Source: Rhizobium sp. P40RR-XXII (GTDB lineage: Bacteria; Pseudomonadota; Alphaproteobacteria; Rhizobiales; Rhizobiaceae). Taken from it: a stretch of 64,000 nucleotides of DNA. Position 1 is the first letter of the stretch; every line of letters begins with the position of its first letter. Positions 1 through 8,541 of this stretch are shown piece after piece. A program made the translations under genes and the position numbers. The stretch spans positions 62,001 to 126,000 of the forward strand of contig NZ_JABAII010000009.1 of assembly GCF_012641405.1 (NCBI RefSeq), written 5' to 3'. Below the pieces are notes generated by a model. That model made no database searches. It was not told the DNA's origin and saw only the letters and a list, made by a program, of their open reading frames with translations.

Positions 1-23
1 GCTAATCCCAACCGAATCCGGCG

Positions 24-617
24 ATGAAGCAATCGATCATTAAAAGAACGAACAAAGCACTCCAGACGCGCATCGTCGCCGGAATCGGCGGCGTTCTGGC
101 CGGGGTACTATCGCTCGGACTATCGATCTATGAAACCCGCACGGGCACGGAGGTGTCGCACGTAGCGGCCGGCGCCTCCATCGACAGCGGCCAGTGGAAA
201 GTCACACTCAATTCCGCCAACCTCGCTGCCCAAACACCGGATGGGCTACGCACCTCCAACGGGAAGAAGGCCTTAACGATAGATCTGATGCTCGAGAACC
301 TGACTGCAGAGAGTTCGAACCTGTATCGGGACACAATCAAACTCGACAACATTCCCAACGCGCCGATGCCGCAGTTCTATCTCGTCCGTGATCGCGAGCA
401 GCTGTGGGATCTTCAGCCGATGATGCCTGAGACGGTGCAGGCCGTCTGGGAGCTGCCGGCAACACAGGCATTGCCCAAGGTCCTGAAAGTGACGGTCGTC
501 GGTACTACATATAAGCCGAAGGACAATCTTTATGCCGCACCGGGATGGTTCAATCCCACCAACATCGCGCGCGTCGACTTGCCGGTTGTCACGGCCCCAG
601 AAGGAGCGGCCCCTTGA
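24..617 (+). CDS. Membrane-anchored hypothetical protein (first of three in tandem)
   Basis: I do not recognise a named family. The 197-residue product has a positively charged N-terminus and one hydrophobic segment at about residues 17-35, so it is probably anchored in the inner membrane with the rest in the periplasm. The remainder is rich in alternating hydrophobic residues (for example around ALTIDLMLENLT, residues 82-93), which suggests a beta-sandwich of the DUF4352-like kind; that is inference. Its TGA stop overlaps the ATG of the next gene (TGATG), so the two are translationally coupled. Two more single-span proteins of similar size follow, and the three probably act together. Only 23 bases precede it in the window, so any upstream partner is not visible. 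Confidence 0.6.
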   Translation: MKQSIIKRTNKALQTRIVAGIGGVLAGVLSLGLSIYETRTGTEVSHVAAGASIDSGQWKVTLNSANLAAQTPDGLRTSNGKKALTIDLMLENLTAESSNLYRDTIKLDNIPNAPMPQFYLVRDREQLWDLQPMMPETVQAVWELPATQALPKVLKVTVVGTTYKPKDNLYAAPGWFNPTNIARVDLPVVTAPEGAAP

Positions 618-1177
618 TGCGGCTGCTTCTCGCCCTAGTACTGGTCGGCCTGGCTGCGCTCATACTCGCCTTCCTGCAATCGACGACGCCAAGCTATGCC
701 GTCCTAACGGGACCGATCGAGACGATTGGCCGGCAGAAGGATGCCGTGTCGAGTAGGACTTTCAGGATCAAAGTCCACAAGATCATATGCGCCAAGACGC
801 TTGCGTTCACCCGCTATGGAAAGCCAATCGAGCGGCAGACGGAGGGCGTCTGGGTAATTGCCAGCGTCGAGCTCCAGACAAGACAAGAAACGATGAAGAT
901 CCAGGCGGCAGCGATAGAAGGGGCCTCCGGACGTCTTTACCGGCAAAGCCACCGTGCGGACGGCGCTCCTGGTCTAGTGTCGACCAAAACGCTGCAGCCG
1001 GGCCTGTCGAGCACGGGCATAATCATATTCGAGCTCCCGGAAGCAGATGCACACGATATCACACTGGTCGTTTCCAAGCAGCCCTCACCGCAGTTGGACT
1101 CTGAAATTCGCGTCAAACTCAATCAGAGCGCCATCGAGATACGTGACCGGGCGGAGATTGGCGACAATGGTGTCTAA
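617..1177 (+). CDS. Membrane-anchored hypothetical protein (second of three)
   Basis: A 186-residue protein. I chose the ATG at 617, which overlaps the previous stop, rather than a longer in-frame extension, because a hydrophobic signal/anchor begins there (MRLLLALVLVGLAALIL). The rest looks like an extracytoplasmic beta-rich domain; the stretch TGIIIFELPEADAH resembles the edge strands seen in DUF4352-like immunoglobulin folds, but this is a weak resemblance. The 3' end overlaps the start of the next gene by 11 bases. No function can be assigned; the coupling and shared topology with both neighbours suggest subunits of one envelope complex. Confidence 0.6.
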   Translation: MRLLLALVLVGLAALILAFLQSTTPSYAVLTGPIETIGRQKDAVSSRTFRIKVHKIICAKTLAFTRYGKPIERQTEGVWVIASVELQTRQETMKIQAAAIEGASGRLYRQSHRADGAPGLVSTKTLQPGLSSTGIIIFELPEADAHDITLVVSKQPSPQLDSEIRVKLNQSAIEIRDRAEIGDNGV

Positions 1178-1739
1178 ACAAGAACGGCGATTGTGGTTTG
1201 CGTCCTTAGTGAGCCTCCCTTTCCTGCTGGCCGGCAACTACGGCATCAATGTATGGCGCAATGCCCAGGACTACGTTCGACGAAACGAGCTTTGGGTCTA
1301 TGACAGCGTCGGCGGGCACGTTTATGCCAATGCTTTATGGTCACTCGATCAGGCAAGACTGATTGGCGACGGCCGCGATGGGAAGATAACGTTCCCAGGG
1401 CAAATGCGCCTTATAATCGTGCGCATAACGGCAAAAGCCGAGGAAGAGATCGGCGATTCCTGGGCGCAATGTCAGCTGACACTAACGGACTCCAGCGGGC
1501 GACGCTGGCTTCCACTCAATTTCATTCTTTCCAACGATATCAGCCGCGATCTCGATCCGAAGGCAATGCCGGTCGACGGATGCGACGCGATATCTCGTAA
1601 ACCGCCCGCCAAGGGAGCAAGTGCGCTCATCGAAGAAAAGTTCGTTATCCCGGCCAATGCGATCCCCTCATTGTCAGTACGGCTAAGTTTCGACTCGACA
1701 CGGCCGGACACCATCTCCTTTCCGCTGCGGCTAAACTAG
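1167..1739 (+). CDS. Membrane-anchored hypothetical protein (third of three)
   Basis: A 190-residue protein starting at the ATG inside the end of the previous gene. The N-terminus has a basic stretch (KQERR) followed by one hydrophobic segment at about residues 9-25, then a periplasmic domain with two cysteines (near AQCQLTL and DGCDAIS) that could form a disulphide. It ends 2 bases before the convergent stop of the next gene, so there is no room for a terminator between the two transcription units except inside coding sequence. Function unknown; same topology as its two upstream partners. Confidence 0.6.
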   Translation: MVSKQERRLWFASLVSLPFLLAGNYGINVWRNAQDYVRRNELWVYDSVGGHVYANALWSLDQARLIGDGRDGKITFPGQMRLIIVRITAKAEEEIGDSWAQCQLTLTDSSGRRWLPLNFILSNDISRDLDPKAMPVDGCDAISRKPPAKGASALIEEKFVIPANAIPSLSVRLSFDSTRPDTISFPLRLN

Positions 1740-1741
1740 GA

Positions 1742-3037
1742 TCAATCTCCGCTTCGGGGCCATTGCCGTCCTTGCGCAAAACCAATCTCTAGCGCAGCGG
1801 CGAGCAGGCAAATCTTGATCGGCATGACGAGAATGCCGTCACCCGGCGAACTGGGGCTGCCGAAGAAGAGCGTAATGGCTTGGGCAATCATTTGCCATAG
1901 AGACAAATCGTGCGGACCGATAAAACGGGATATCCCATACCAAGCCCATGCCGCGCTCCAATCCAGCATCCTGTAAAGCAGGATGACACCGAGCGTAAGC
2001 CTGATCCCGGAATTTAAGGTCAGGCCGACACCCTCCGCCAAGGCGCGATAGCGTTTGGCCGTCCCTGCAACGAAATGCGAAATAAAATCGCGCAAGGCTT
2101 TCGGCAGCGCCTCCCACCGCGAAACTGCACGCGCCAGGCGACCTTCGGTCAGCGGTCGTTCGCCATTGATGTCATAGCCATAGACTAATGCAGCAAGAGT
2201 CTGCCATACGACGGGATAGAGGGCATAGAGGAACAGTCCGCGCATCTGCGTGGAAGGGGAAATCGAAGCTGCTTCCGCAGTCGGCGGAAAGACGGTGGCT
2301 GCCGCAGCATCACCAACCGGATTGAGAAGCCCGAGGAAATGTCCGATCGTTTCGGGCAGGTTGGCGACCCACGAGCGGATATCGCCCTCCCAGGTGGAAA
2401 TAACGTAGAGACCGATAAAAGCCCAGTTCGCCTCGCAAACAACGATGATGATCGCCCAGATCGGGGCCTTCGATCGCTTGTGCATGAACTTGGCGAAGCG
2501 CCGGACCGCCCAGGCAACGGCAACCGACACTAGGAGCAAGGCGCTGCTACTGAATTTCAGGGGATTATAGTCTTTGCCGAACATCGTCAGGTCGAGCGAC
2601 AGTCTGGAATATTCCCTTACCGTGTCGCCTAGGAAGCCCCAGGCGGCATAGAAGGCGAAGAATGGCACGAGGGTGAGCGCGAGCAGCGATGTGAAGCCCG
2701 ACGTCGCAGGACTGTCCCCGCCATCACTATCGGGGCGTGCAGCCGCAACACGCGAGGCAGCGTCGAGTGCCGGCAATCCCGGTCTCACTGTCTCGAACAG
2801 GGCGACGAGGATCACCAGTTTGAGAAGCACGACTAGTGCCAAGGTGGACAGACCGGCCAATGCGTTCAACCGGCCGATCATGACTGCAAATTCATTGAGA
2901 AGTGAATTTCCAATCAGTCCGAGCAGCCACAGCACTATCAGCTGCGGCCAGAAACGCCACAGGAGTTGCAACGTCAGCAATGACAGCCGGAACAGGAGGC
3001 GGATTGGCTGGCTAGTGGTCTGCGAGAGAGCCGTCAT
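1742..3037 (-). CDS. Polytopic inner-membrane protein, unknown function
   Basis: About 431 residues with many hydrophobic segments: near the N-terminus (LLFRLSLLTLQLLWRF), around residues 50-75, 105-125, 150-180, 195-215, and more toward the C-terminus. I chose the ATG at 3037 (MTALSQTTSQ); an in-frame TTG start 12 codons upstream is also possible. No transporter signature or catalytic motif stands out. It is convergent with the three tandem envelope proteins and ends 2 bases from them, so a functional link through position is possible but unproven. Confidence 0.6.
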   Translation of the reverse strand: MTALSQTTSQPIRLLFRLSLLTLQLLWRFWPQLIVLWLLGLIGNSLLNEFAVMIGRLNALAGLSTLALVVLLKLVILVALFETVRPGLPALDAASRVAAARPDSDGGDSPATSGFTSLLALTLVPFFAFYAAWGFLGDTVREYSRLSLDLTMFGKDYNPLKFSSSALLLVSVAVAWAVRRFAKFMHKRSKAPIWAIIIVVCEANWAFIGLYVISTWEGDIRSWVANLPETIGHFLGLLNPVGDAAAATVFPPTAEAASISPSTQMRGLFLYALYPVVWQTLAALVYGYDINGERPLTEGRLARAVSRWEALPKALRDFISHFVAGTAKRYRALAEGVGLTLNSGIRLTLGVILLYRMLDWSAAWAWYGISRFIGPHDLSLWQMIAQAITLFFGSPSSPGDGILVMPIKICLLAAALEIGFAQGRQWPRSGD

Positions 3038-3637
3038 GAAACGGATAGTAGCAATCGAACCGTCAATCGCCAATCCATCTTACAACCTCAACCACCTGGC
3101 GATAAACTATTCCCTCCTCCCTAACGGACACTTTGCGTCGACGGGCTGGAGCCGCATTTTCCTTCCCCTCCACGCCGGCCCAAATGGAGGCAAGAAGCCG
3201 TGATTGGACATAGCAACAAAAATCTCCACAATTGATCCGATAGCGCCAACCTTTCAAAGGAGGAAAACCCGGAAGAGCGCTTCATTCGGCATCAGCGCAG
3301 TTGAAAGGAATCGAACCAGCGACAAAAGGATGCAGGTAAACCGTGCGCTCGTTGTCTCAATCGTCGCAATCGGCTATTCAAGGCAATGTATTAACTGTGG
3401 CAAAAATCAATGACATTCATCACTGCGACAGTGTTGGCTACGGTAAACGCCCCTTGCGGGACGAGCCTCTCGGCTGAGCAGTTGGCATCGAAGATTGTCG
3501 ACCCGGCGAGCGCCGACCATTACGACGCATCTGCATTTACGTTCTTTTCTGATGTTAGCGAAAGCCTACAGTATTCGTTTCTCGATGATGCATGTCAACC
3601 TTGCTGATGTCGTTGTCGTTGCGCAGCGTTTTCCGAC
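3038..3637. other. Intergenic stretch with a tRNA-like T-arm fragment
   Basis: I see no convincing gene here; the short open frames have no recognisable content. Bases 3301-3323 match at 22 of 23 positions a segment at 28081-28103, and both read, on the minus strand, like the T-arm end of a tRNA (GGTTCGA core). The stretch borders a decayed AbiEii gene. Confidence 0.4.
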
Positions 3638-4038
3638 ATGGTCGGATACGAATTGCCGTTCGCTCCAGCCGCCCAGCGCCACAACCTCAAAGCAGCCATT
3701 GGGCCGAGTTCTTTGACCAAGGCCCAGGAGACAATCAACCAAGGCAATTCAAAGTTGACCGTTCTCGACAGCTGGAGTTTCGGCGGCGGCACTGTGCTGA
3801 TGCTGCAGATCTGCCACCGTGAGAGTTTCGACGTCGACATCTTCATCGACGACCAGCAGGTGCTGCCTTATCTCAATCCACAAACGCCGGGTTTTGCTCT
3901 CGACCTACACCCCGACGCCTATACCTCCGACGGAGCGCATGCGCTCAAAACGTGTTCAAGGATATCGGAGAGATCGACTTTATCGTCGCAGCGCACCTGA
4001 CGAAGCTCTTGCGACGCTCCCCGAAAGCAGCCACCTAG
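3638..4038 (+). pseudogene. Decayed AbiEii/AbiGii-type nucleotidyltransferase
   Basis: The frame starting at 3638 carries the hallmark of the AbiEii nucleotidyltransferase family: a GGGT motif (residues 49-52) followed by an HRESFDVDIFI segment with the paired aspartates that bind metal. After about residue 104 the reading shifts: the +1 frame continues with FKDIGEIDFIVAAHLT, a natural continuation, and stops at 4038. The protein is therefore frameshifted and also far shorter than the roughly 200-300 residues usual for the family. Intact members are the toxins of abortive-infection/toxin-antitoxin pairs; no antitoxin gene is recognisable upstream. Probably a dead remnant of a defence module. 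Confidence 0.6.
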
Positions 4039-4136
4039 ACACAAGTTGAAAAGTTGCTGGCTGGCTCGCTTTTGCGCGATCGATCATGTTCCTGAGGCAC
4101 TTTGCGACGGGCGCCTCGAAGGCTGATGAGCTCGAT

Positions 4137-4721
4137 CTAAGTGCTATAGTTCTCGGGAGAATTCCCAAACGCCCCCAGCAGCTCGGCAAGTCCGCTTTCA
4201 AAATCATCGAGCATTACTTCATTTGAGCGCTGGTGCCCTGGGTTTCCATCTTGGCTAGCTACTGCGAGGGCGGCACCATGCGTGTAATCGATGAGGATGT
4301 GTGTCCAGCGCGAGGAGTGGTTGTGTCCGCTCAACAACCCGGTCAGCTCACTGGTTATTCTCTTGGCATGGTCCGGAAAAACGGCTGGCCGGGCAAATAT
4401 CGCCAAGGTTAGAGCCGGATAGAGGACCACTTTGGCGTAGTAAGCAGTGAGGAGACTGCGGGCGCGCGCAAGCGAATCGCCCGTTTCAGGCGCTGCGACG
4501 TCCTCATATACACTCTCCGCGAGTGCCTTGATAAGTCCATCCCGATCCTCGAAGTGGTGGTAGATTGTCATGGGATTGATGCCCACGCGAGTTGCCAAGG
4601 CGCGCATGGTCAAGCCGTCGAGGCCGTCGGTCTTGAGTATTCCCAAGGCCCCTGAAAGAATGCTCTCTGGCAAAACGGTCCTTCCGTCGATAGGTGGACG
4701 ACCTCGCCGCCTCGCTATCAT
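4137..4721 (-). CDS. TetR/AcrR-family transcriptional regulator
   Basis: A 194-residue protein with a typical TetR DNA-binding domain in its first 60 residues: basic start (ARRRGRPP), a helix-turn-helix with LTMRALATRVGINPMTIYHHF at about residues 36-56, then an all-helical ligand-binding domain. The start codon overlaps the stop of the upstream reductase gene by 4 bases (ATGA), so the two form an operon read leftward. By analogy with such pairs it probably represses its own operon in response to a small molecule, perhaps a substrate of the partner reductase; this is inference. Confidence 0.85.
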   Translation of the reverse strand: MIARRRGRPPIDGRTVLPESILSGALGILKTDGLDGLTMRALATRVGINPMTIYHHFEDRDGLIKALAESVYEDVAAPETGDSLARARSLLTAYYAKVVLYPALTLAIFARPAVFPDHAKRITSELTGLLSGHNHSSRWTHILIDYTHGAALAVASQDGNPGHQRSNEVMLDDFESGLAELLGAFGNSPENYST

Positions 4722-5254
4722 TTCACGACTTCATAGTGAGACTGGACCAGTCCAGAAGGGAAAGACCTTGTGCCCTTGTGCGCAAGCGCCACATCGCGCG
4801 GATCGGCGCCAAAAAGAGGGCGGCCGCTTCCGAGCAAGATTGGCACCCTGGTGATCACCATGTCACTGATCATGTCAAGCTCGAGGAATGATTGAATGAT
4901 GCGTCCGCCATCCACGTAGGCGCGTCGTGCGCCCTCGGACGCCAGCATCGCCATCGCTTTTCCAGGTGACTTGTCCAAAAAGCGCACCTTTCCTTTGAGC
5001 TCGGAGGGCACCTCTTGTTGTGCAAGCTGTGCCGACAAAACCAGTACCGGTCGGGTATAGAACCACTGTCCCATGCTTCGGACCGCTTCGTAAGTGCCCC
5101 GCCCCATCACGATGACGTCGATATCTCCTATGAAGTCGTCGTAGCCATGATCCTCCCCAGCTTGATCGTGCTTGAGCAGCCAATCGATATCCCCGTTTTC
5201 ACGGGCAATAAAACCATCAAGGCTCGTGGCGATGAATACGTGTCCGGTGACCAT
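4718..5254 (-). CDS. Dihydrofolate reductase-family (RibD C-terminal-like) protein
   Basis: A 178-residue protein of the dihydrofolate reductase/RibD-C superfamily: it opens with a strand and SLDGFIA (typical for the family), has VIVMGRGTYEAVRSMG at about residues 48-63 and a Gly-rich YVDGGRIIQSFL segment at about residues 113-124 that would bind NADPH. Members of this subgroup (YyaP/YwjB-like) are uncharacterised NADPH-dependent reductases and need not act on dihydrofolate. It is the first gene of a two-gene operon with a TetR regulator. Confidence 0.85.
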   Translation of the reverse strand: MVTGHVFIATSLDGFIARENGDIDWLLKHDQAGEDHGYDDFIGDIDVIVMGRGTYEAVRSMGQWFYTRPVLVLSAQLAQQEVPSELKGKVRFLDKSPGKAMAMLASEGARRAYVDGGRIIQSFLELDMISDMVITRVPILLGSGRPLFGADPRDVALAHKGTRSFPSGLVQSHYEVVK

Positions 5255-5600
5255 TCATAACTCCATAATTATACACTGTATAAATGATGGAAATGCGATG
5301 TATGTCAATGCGCCTGCCAGTCCGGTCCCGTCACTTGCCGCTCAGATAGCGAGCTGAGAGCTTCCACTCCAATTCAGCCGGCCCTGACGGTTTCGAAAAC
5401 CCGCAGCTATCAGGAAATCGATTGGCCGGTCCGTATAGCCGAGATGGGCGCGCAAACATGCCGCCGCGCCTGATCCACTATTTATCTGCAATCGGGGTTC
5501 GGCTAAGGGATGCCCTCCGGCTGACATTGAGGGCGCGCGTTCTCGCCAGACATTCACCCTTAGTCGAAATGTACCGAATGCTAACCTTAATCAGGTAAGC
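5255..5600. other. Intergenic stretch, no gene seen
   Basis: The region between the reductase gene and the LigD remnant contains no open frame I can support. The first part (5255-5290) is AT-rich and is the likely promoter region of the leftward reductase/TetR operon. Confidence 0.3.
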
Positions 5601-5611
5601 CCGCGCTCGGG

Positions 5612-6053
5612 CCGGCGACGATGATCATCGACGGCGAGGCCGTTGTGCTCGATGACGAGGAGCGGCCGAATTTCGGGCTGCTACAACAACCCGCTTGGCG
5701 GCATTCGGTAAAAATCCGGGGTAAGCGGGCCTCCGACGCAATCCTATACGTGGTCGATCTCACGGATCTGAACGGACACGATCTGTGCGATGTCGAATAC
5801 GGATCGCACCAACATCTCCTCGAAGAAACGCTGAACGGCAGATACGGCGCTATTCGCTATTGGAGACACCCGACGCCGAACCCCTTTCCCGTTGGTGCAT
5901 GTGTGCCGCCAGGATCTGGAAGGGATCAGAACCAACGACACTGCCTATTTGGAGAATCCACCCCAAGTGCATCGGCAGTCGCCAAACCCTGTGCTCAAGA
6001 GCTATATCCATGCCAACCGCACAATTCGGAATGCTTTGGGAAAAGGCTAGCCG
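5612..6053 (+). pseudogene. ligD: Fragment of ATP-dependent DNA ligase D
   Basis: The frame from 5621 encodes a stretch highly typical of the LigD/ATP-dependent DNA ligase adenylation domain: MIIDGEAVVLDDE..PNFGLLQQ, then AILYVVDLTDLNGHDL (normally FDLLYLDGHDL), then HQHLLEETLNG. Neither the N-terminal part with the catalytic lysine nor the downstream nucleotidyltransferase motifs follow in frame. Beyond about 5860 the match moves to another frame, with a possible DLEGI echo of motif IV, ending at a stop near 6050. Several frameshifts and missing ends make this a dead fragment. Intact LigD acts in non-homologous end joining with Ku; no Ku gene is visible. Confidence 0.65.
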
Positions 6054-6495
6054 CCGGCGATGGCCTTGTTGGGCACAGAGGTTGTTCTCGGCGCCGCATC
6101 GAAGAGATGCCAGAAATTTTCACTTAAGCGCAATTCGAAGCCCGAAAAAGGTTAGAATGATCGGCAAGATCGGGCAGTCAAGACCCCACGGCGCGGGTCG
6201 TCGCTATTGCTCTTCGATGAGACACGCCCAGGCCTTGCGGGATGCTTGTGCGCCGCTTCGATCACTTCGGGGTCCAGCCCGACCGCAAAATTATAGCAGC
6301 GCGCGCGGTCGAACTTCCGACAGGAGCTCGTACCGGAGGTGGTGATGCCGACGGCCTTCAAGCCCTCGGGGCCCTCTCTCAGTATCGGGCTCCCGATGCA
6401 CCTATATCGAAGGAACAGTCTGTGCAAAGACCACTTGCCCAGATTTTCTCGGTATCTCCGTGGCGCTGCAGTCTTTCGCACCGTTTACCAGCTAG
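6054..6495. other. Intergenic stretch, no supported gene
   Basis: Short frames exist on both strands, but none has a recognisable domain, and codon composition is unlike the neighbouring genes. It lies between the LigD remnant and the end of the histidine kinase and may be further decayed sequence. Confidence 0.3.
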
Positions 6496-8541
6496 CTAAA
6501 GAATTTTGCTAAGCATGTGGGCTAGTTCGTCTTGGGAATATGGCTTTGCCAGTCTGGCCACCTCAAGTTCCACGCCGGACGGAAAGTCGACGTAGCCTGA
6601 GGCCAGCACGATAGGCAGCGTCGGGAAACGGTCTCGGACTGCTCTTGCAAGTTCCCCTCCCGTCATGCCCGGCATGGAGTAGTCAGTGATTAAAAGGTCG
6701 AAGGTGGCGCCGCCATCAATCAAGGAGAGCGCCTCCTTTCCGGAATGGGCTTCGACGACCTCGTGGCCAAGATCAGTCAGCATGTCGGCCGAACTCATAG
6801 CAATCAGGAAGTCGTCGTCCACAAGAAGGATCCGCTTGGGGCCTGCTTCATTCCGAGAACCTGTCGCTCCGACATCCTGCTCTTTTTCCGGACCCTCAGA
6901 TGTCGATACGGGAATCCATAGGTCCGCCGTCGTTCCCTCGCCCACTGTGCTTGCTAGCTTCAATTGGCCGTTCAGCTGCAAAGCAAGACCATGAACCATG
7001 GATAGCCCGAGACCCGTGCCCTTTCCGAGCTCTTTAGTGGAAAAGAACGGCTCGATCGCCTTCTGCAGCGTTGCTGAGTCCATGCCTTGGCCCTGATCGA
7101 TCACCGACAGGACGACATAGCGTCCGGGCGCGAGGAGATCTGATACCGCCGACTGCTCCGCTTCCTTCAGCTCGATCTGGATCGTTCCGCCATTCGGCAT
7201 TGCGTCGCGGGCGTTAACGGCCAAGTTTAAGAGGGCGAGCTCCACCTGGTTAGCATCGGCCGATACAGGCGGGAGGCCCTCCGGAACGACCAACCCTATG
7301 GCAATCCTGGACCCCACGGACCGCTGCAAAAGGTCCTGCATATTGGTCACGAGACCGGCAAGGTCTACCGGGCCTACTTGAAGGTCCTGCCTTCGGGCGA
7401 AGGCAAGCAGCCGCTGGGTGAGCGAGGCGCCTCGCTGCGCGCCTTGCAGGGCTCCATCAATCAGTCGAGTTGCCCTCGCATCGCCTGGCAGATGCTTGCG
7501 AAGGAGTTCAAGGTTGCCAAGGACCGCCATCAGGAGATTGTTGAAATCGTGGGCAACCCCCCCGGTGAGCTGGCCGATCGCTTCCATCTTCTGGGCGTGG
7601 CGAAGCTGCTCCTCGGCCCATTCCCGTTGACTGACCTCCGCCAGTACCAGCCTGTGCGCCTCTTGCAGCTCGCGAGTCCGCTCCGCAACGCGTTCCTCAA
7701 GCATCTCGTTGAGATGGCGCTGCTGCTCTTCCGCCCGCAGCCGCTCGGTTATGTCGGCCAAAACCCCGACCAGCTTGATTGGTCGTCCAGTGCGGTCATG
7801 GTGGAGCAGTGCGCGGATTTCGGCGCCATGGACGGAGCCGTCAGGCCAGACAGTCCGACAGGCGACGGCGTAATCCGCTCCCGTTTCAATCGTGTTGCGG
7901 ACCGCTTCCTGCACACTTGCCACATCATCCGGGTGGATGGTCTGCAGCAAGTTCTCGTAGGTAAACCCGTCATTCGGCGAACGACCAAAGATCACCCTGC
8001 AGGTGGGTGAGGTCGTGAGGAGGTTTGTCATGAGATCGAGTTCCCATGCTCCGAGGCGGCCAGCCTCCAGCGCCGTCTGAAGGCGACGTTCCCCTTTGTC
8101 CAGTGCCTCCATGCGGGCACTCGCCTCATACTGCCGGCGGCGCGCGCGCATTGCGGAACGCGCCACGCTGATGAATGTTGTCGGGTGGAAGGGTCGCTCA
8201 ACGAAACTGACATTGCCGAGAGCTTCCGAGAGTCGGGCGGCGGCCGGATTACGCTCAGGACCGCCGCCGCGCGCGGTCAGTATGACGATAGGAAGATCGG
8301 ACCAACTCGGCTGCGCCTCAATCCACGAGACAAGCGGACGCAGGTCGACCGATCGCAAAGCCTCTTCCGTCGTTACCGCCAAGGCGACGTTCTGGTTCAA
8401 ATCTGTCACCAGGGCGTCCAAGGTCGAGACAATTTTTGCACACAGGCCCGCTTCGCGCAGCAACGCCGCCGCAATCTGCGCGTCGCGACCCATCGGAGTG
8501 AGGATCAGGCCAAATACATCGCGCTCAGGAATGGGAGCCAT
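6496..8541 (-). CDS. Hybrid sensor histidine kinase (REC-like, PAS, HisKA, HATPase, REC)
   Basis: About 681 residues from the preferred ATG at 8541 (MAPIPERDVFGL), which overlaps the end of the upstream KaiC-like gene by 17 bases. Domains in order: a degenerate receiver-like domain (residues 8-130) lacking a clear phospho-acceptor; a PAS/PAC domain (about 150-270, ending in VGVLADITERLRAEEQ); a coiled coil; a HisKA domain with the H-box GGVAHDFNNLL (about 330); a HATPase with the N-box NLAVNARDAMPNGG and G-boxes DQGQGMD and GTGLGLSMV; and a C-terminal receiver with phospho-acceptor Asp in LLITDYSMPG. No membrane segment, so it is a soluble sensor. Coupling to the KaiC-like ATPase suggests that ATPase signals through this kinase, as described for KaiC/histidine-kinase pairs; here that is inference. 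Confidence 0.9.
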   Translation of the reverse strand: MAPIPERDVFGLILTPMGRDAQIAAALLREAGLCAKIVSTLDALVTDLNQNVALAVTTEEALRSVDLRPLVSWIEAQPSWSDLPIVILTARGGGPERNPAAARLSEALGNVSFVERPFHPTTFISVARSAMRARRRQYEASARMEALDKGERRLQTALEAGRLGAWELDLMTNLLTTSPTCRVIFGRSPNDGFTYENLLQTIHPDDVASVQEAVRNTIETGADYAVACRTVWPDGSVHGAEIRALLHHDRTGRPIKLVGVLADITERLRAEEQQRHLNEMLEERVAERTRELQEAHRLVLAEVSQREWAEEQLRHAQKMEAIGQLTGGVAHDFNNLLMAVLGNLELLRKHLPGDARATRLIDGALQGAQRGASLTQRLLAFARRQDLQVGPVDLAGLVTNMQDLLQRSVGSRIAIGLVVPEGLPPVSADANQVELALLNLAVNARDAMPNGGTIQIELKEAEQSAVSDLLAPGRYVVLSVIDQGQGMDSATLQKAIEPFFSTKELGKGTGLGLSMVHGLALQLNGQLKLASTVGEGTTADLWIPVSTSEGPEKEQDVGATGSRNEAGPKRILLVDDDFLIAMSSADMLTDLGHEVVEAHSGKEALSLIDGGATFDLLITDYSMPGMTGGELARAVRDRFPTLPIVLASGYVDFPSGVELEVARLAKPYSQDELAHMLSKIL

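Noticed and set aside
7378..8010. A 210-codon plus-strand frame inside the histidine kinase gene
   Set aside because: Antisense shadow of the HisKA/PAS region; no start signal or domain.
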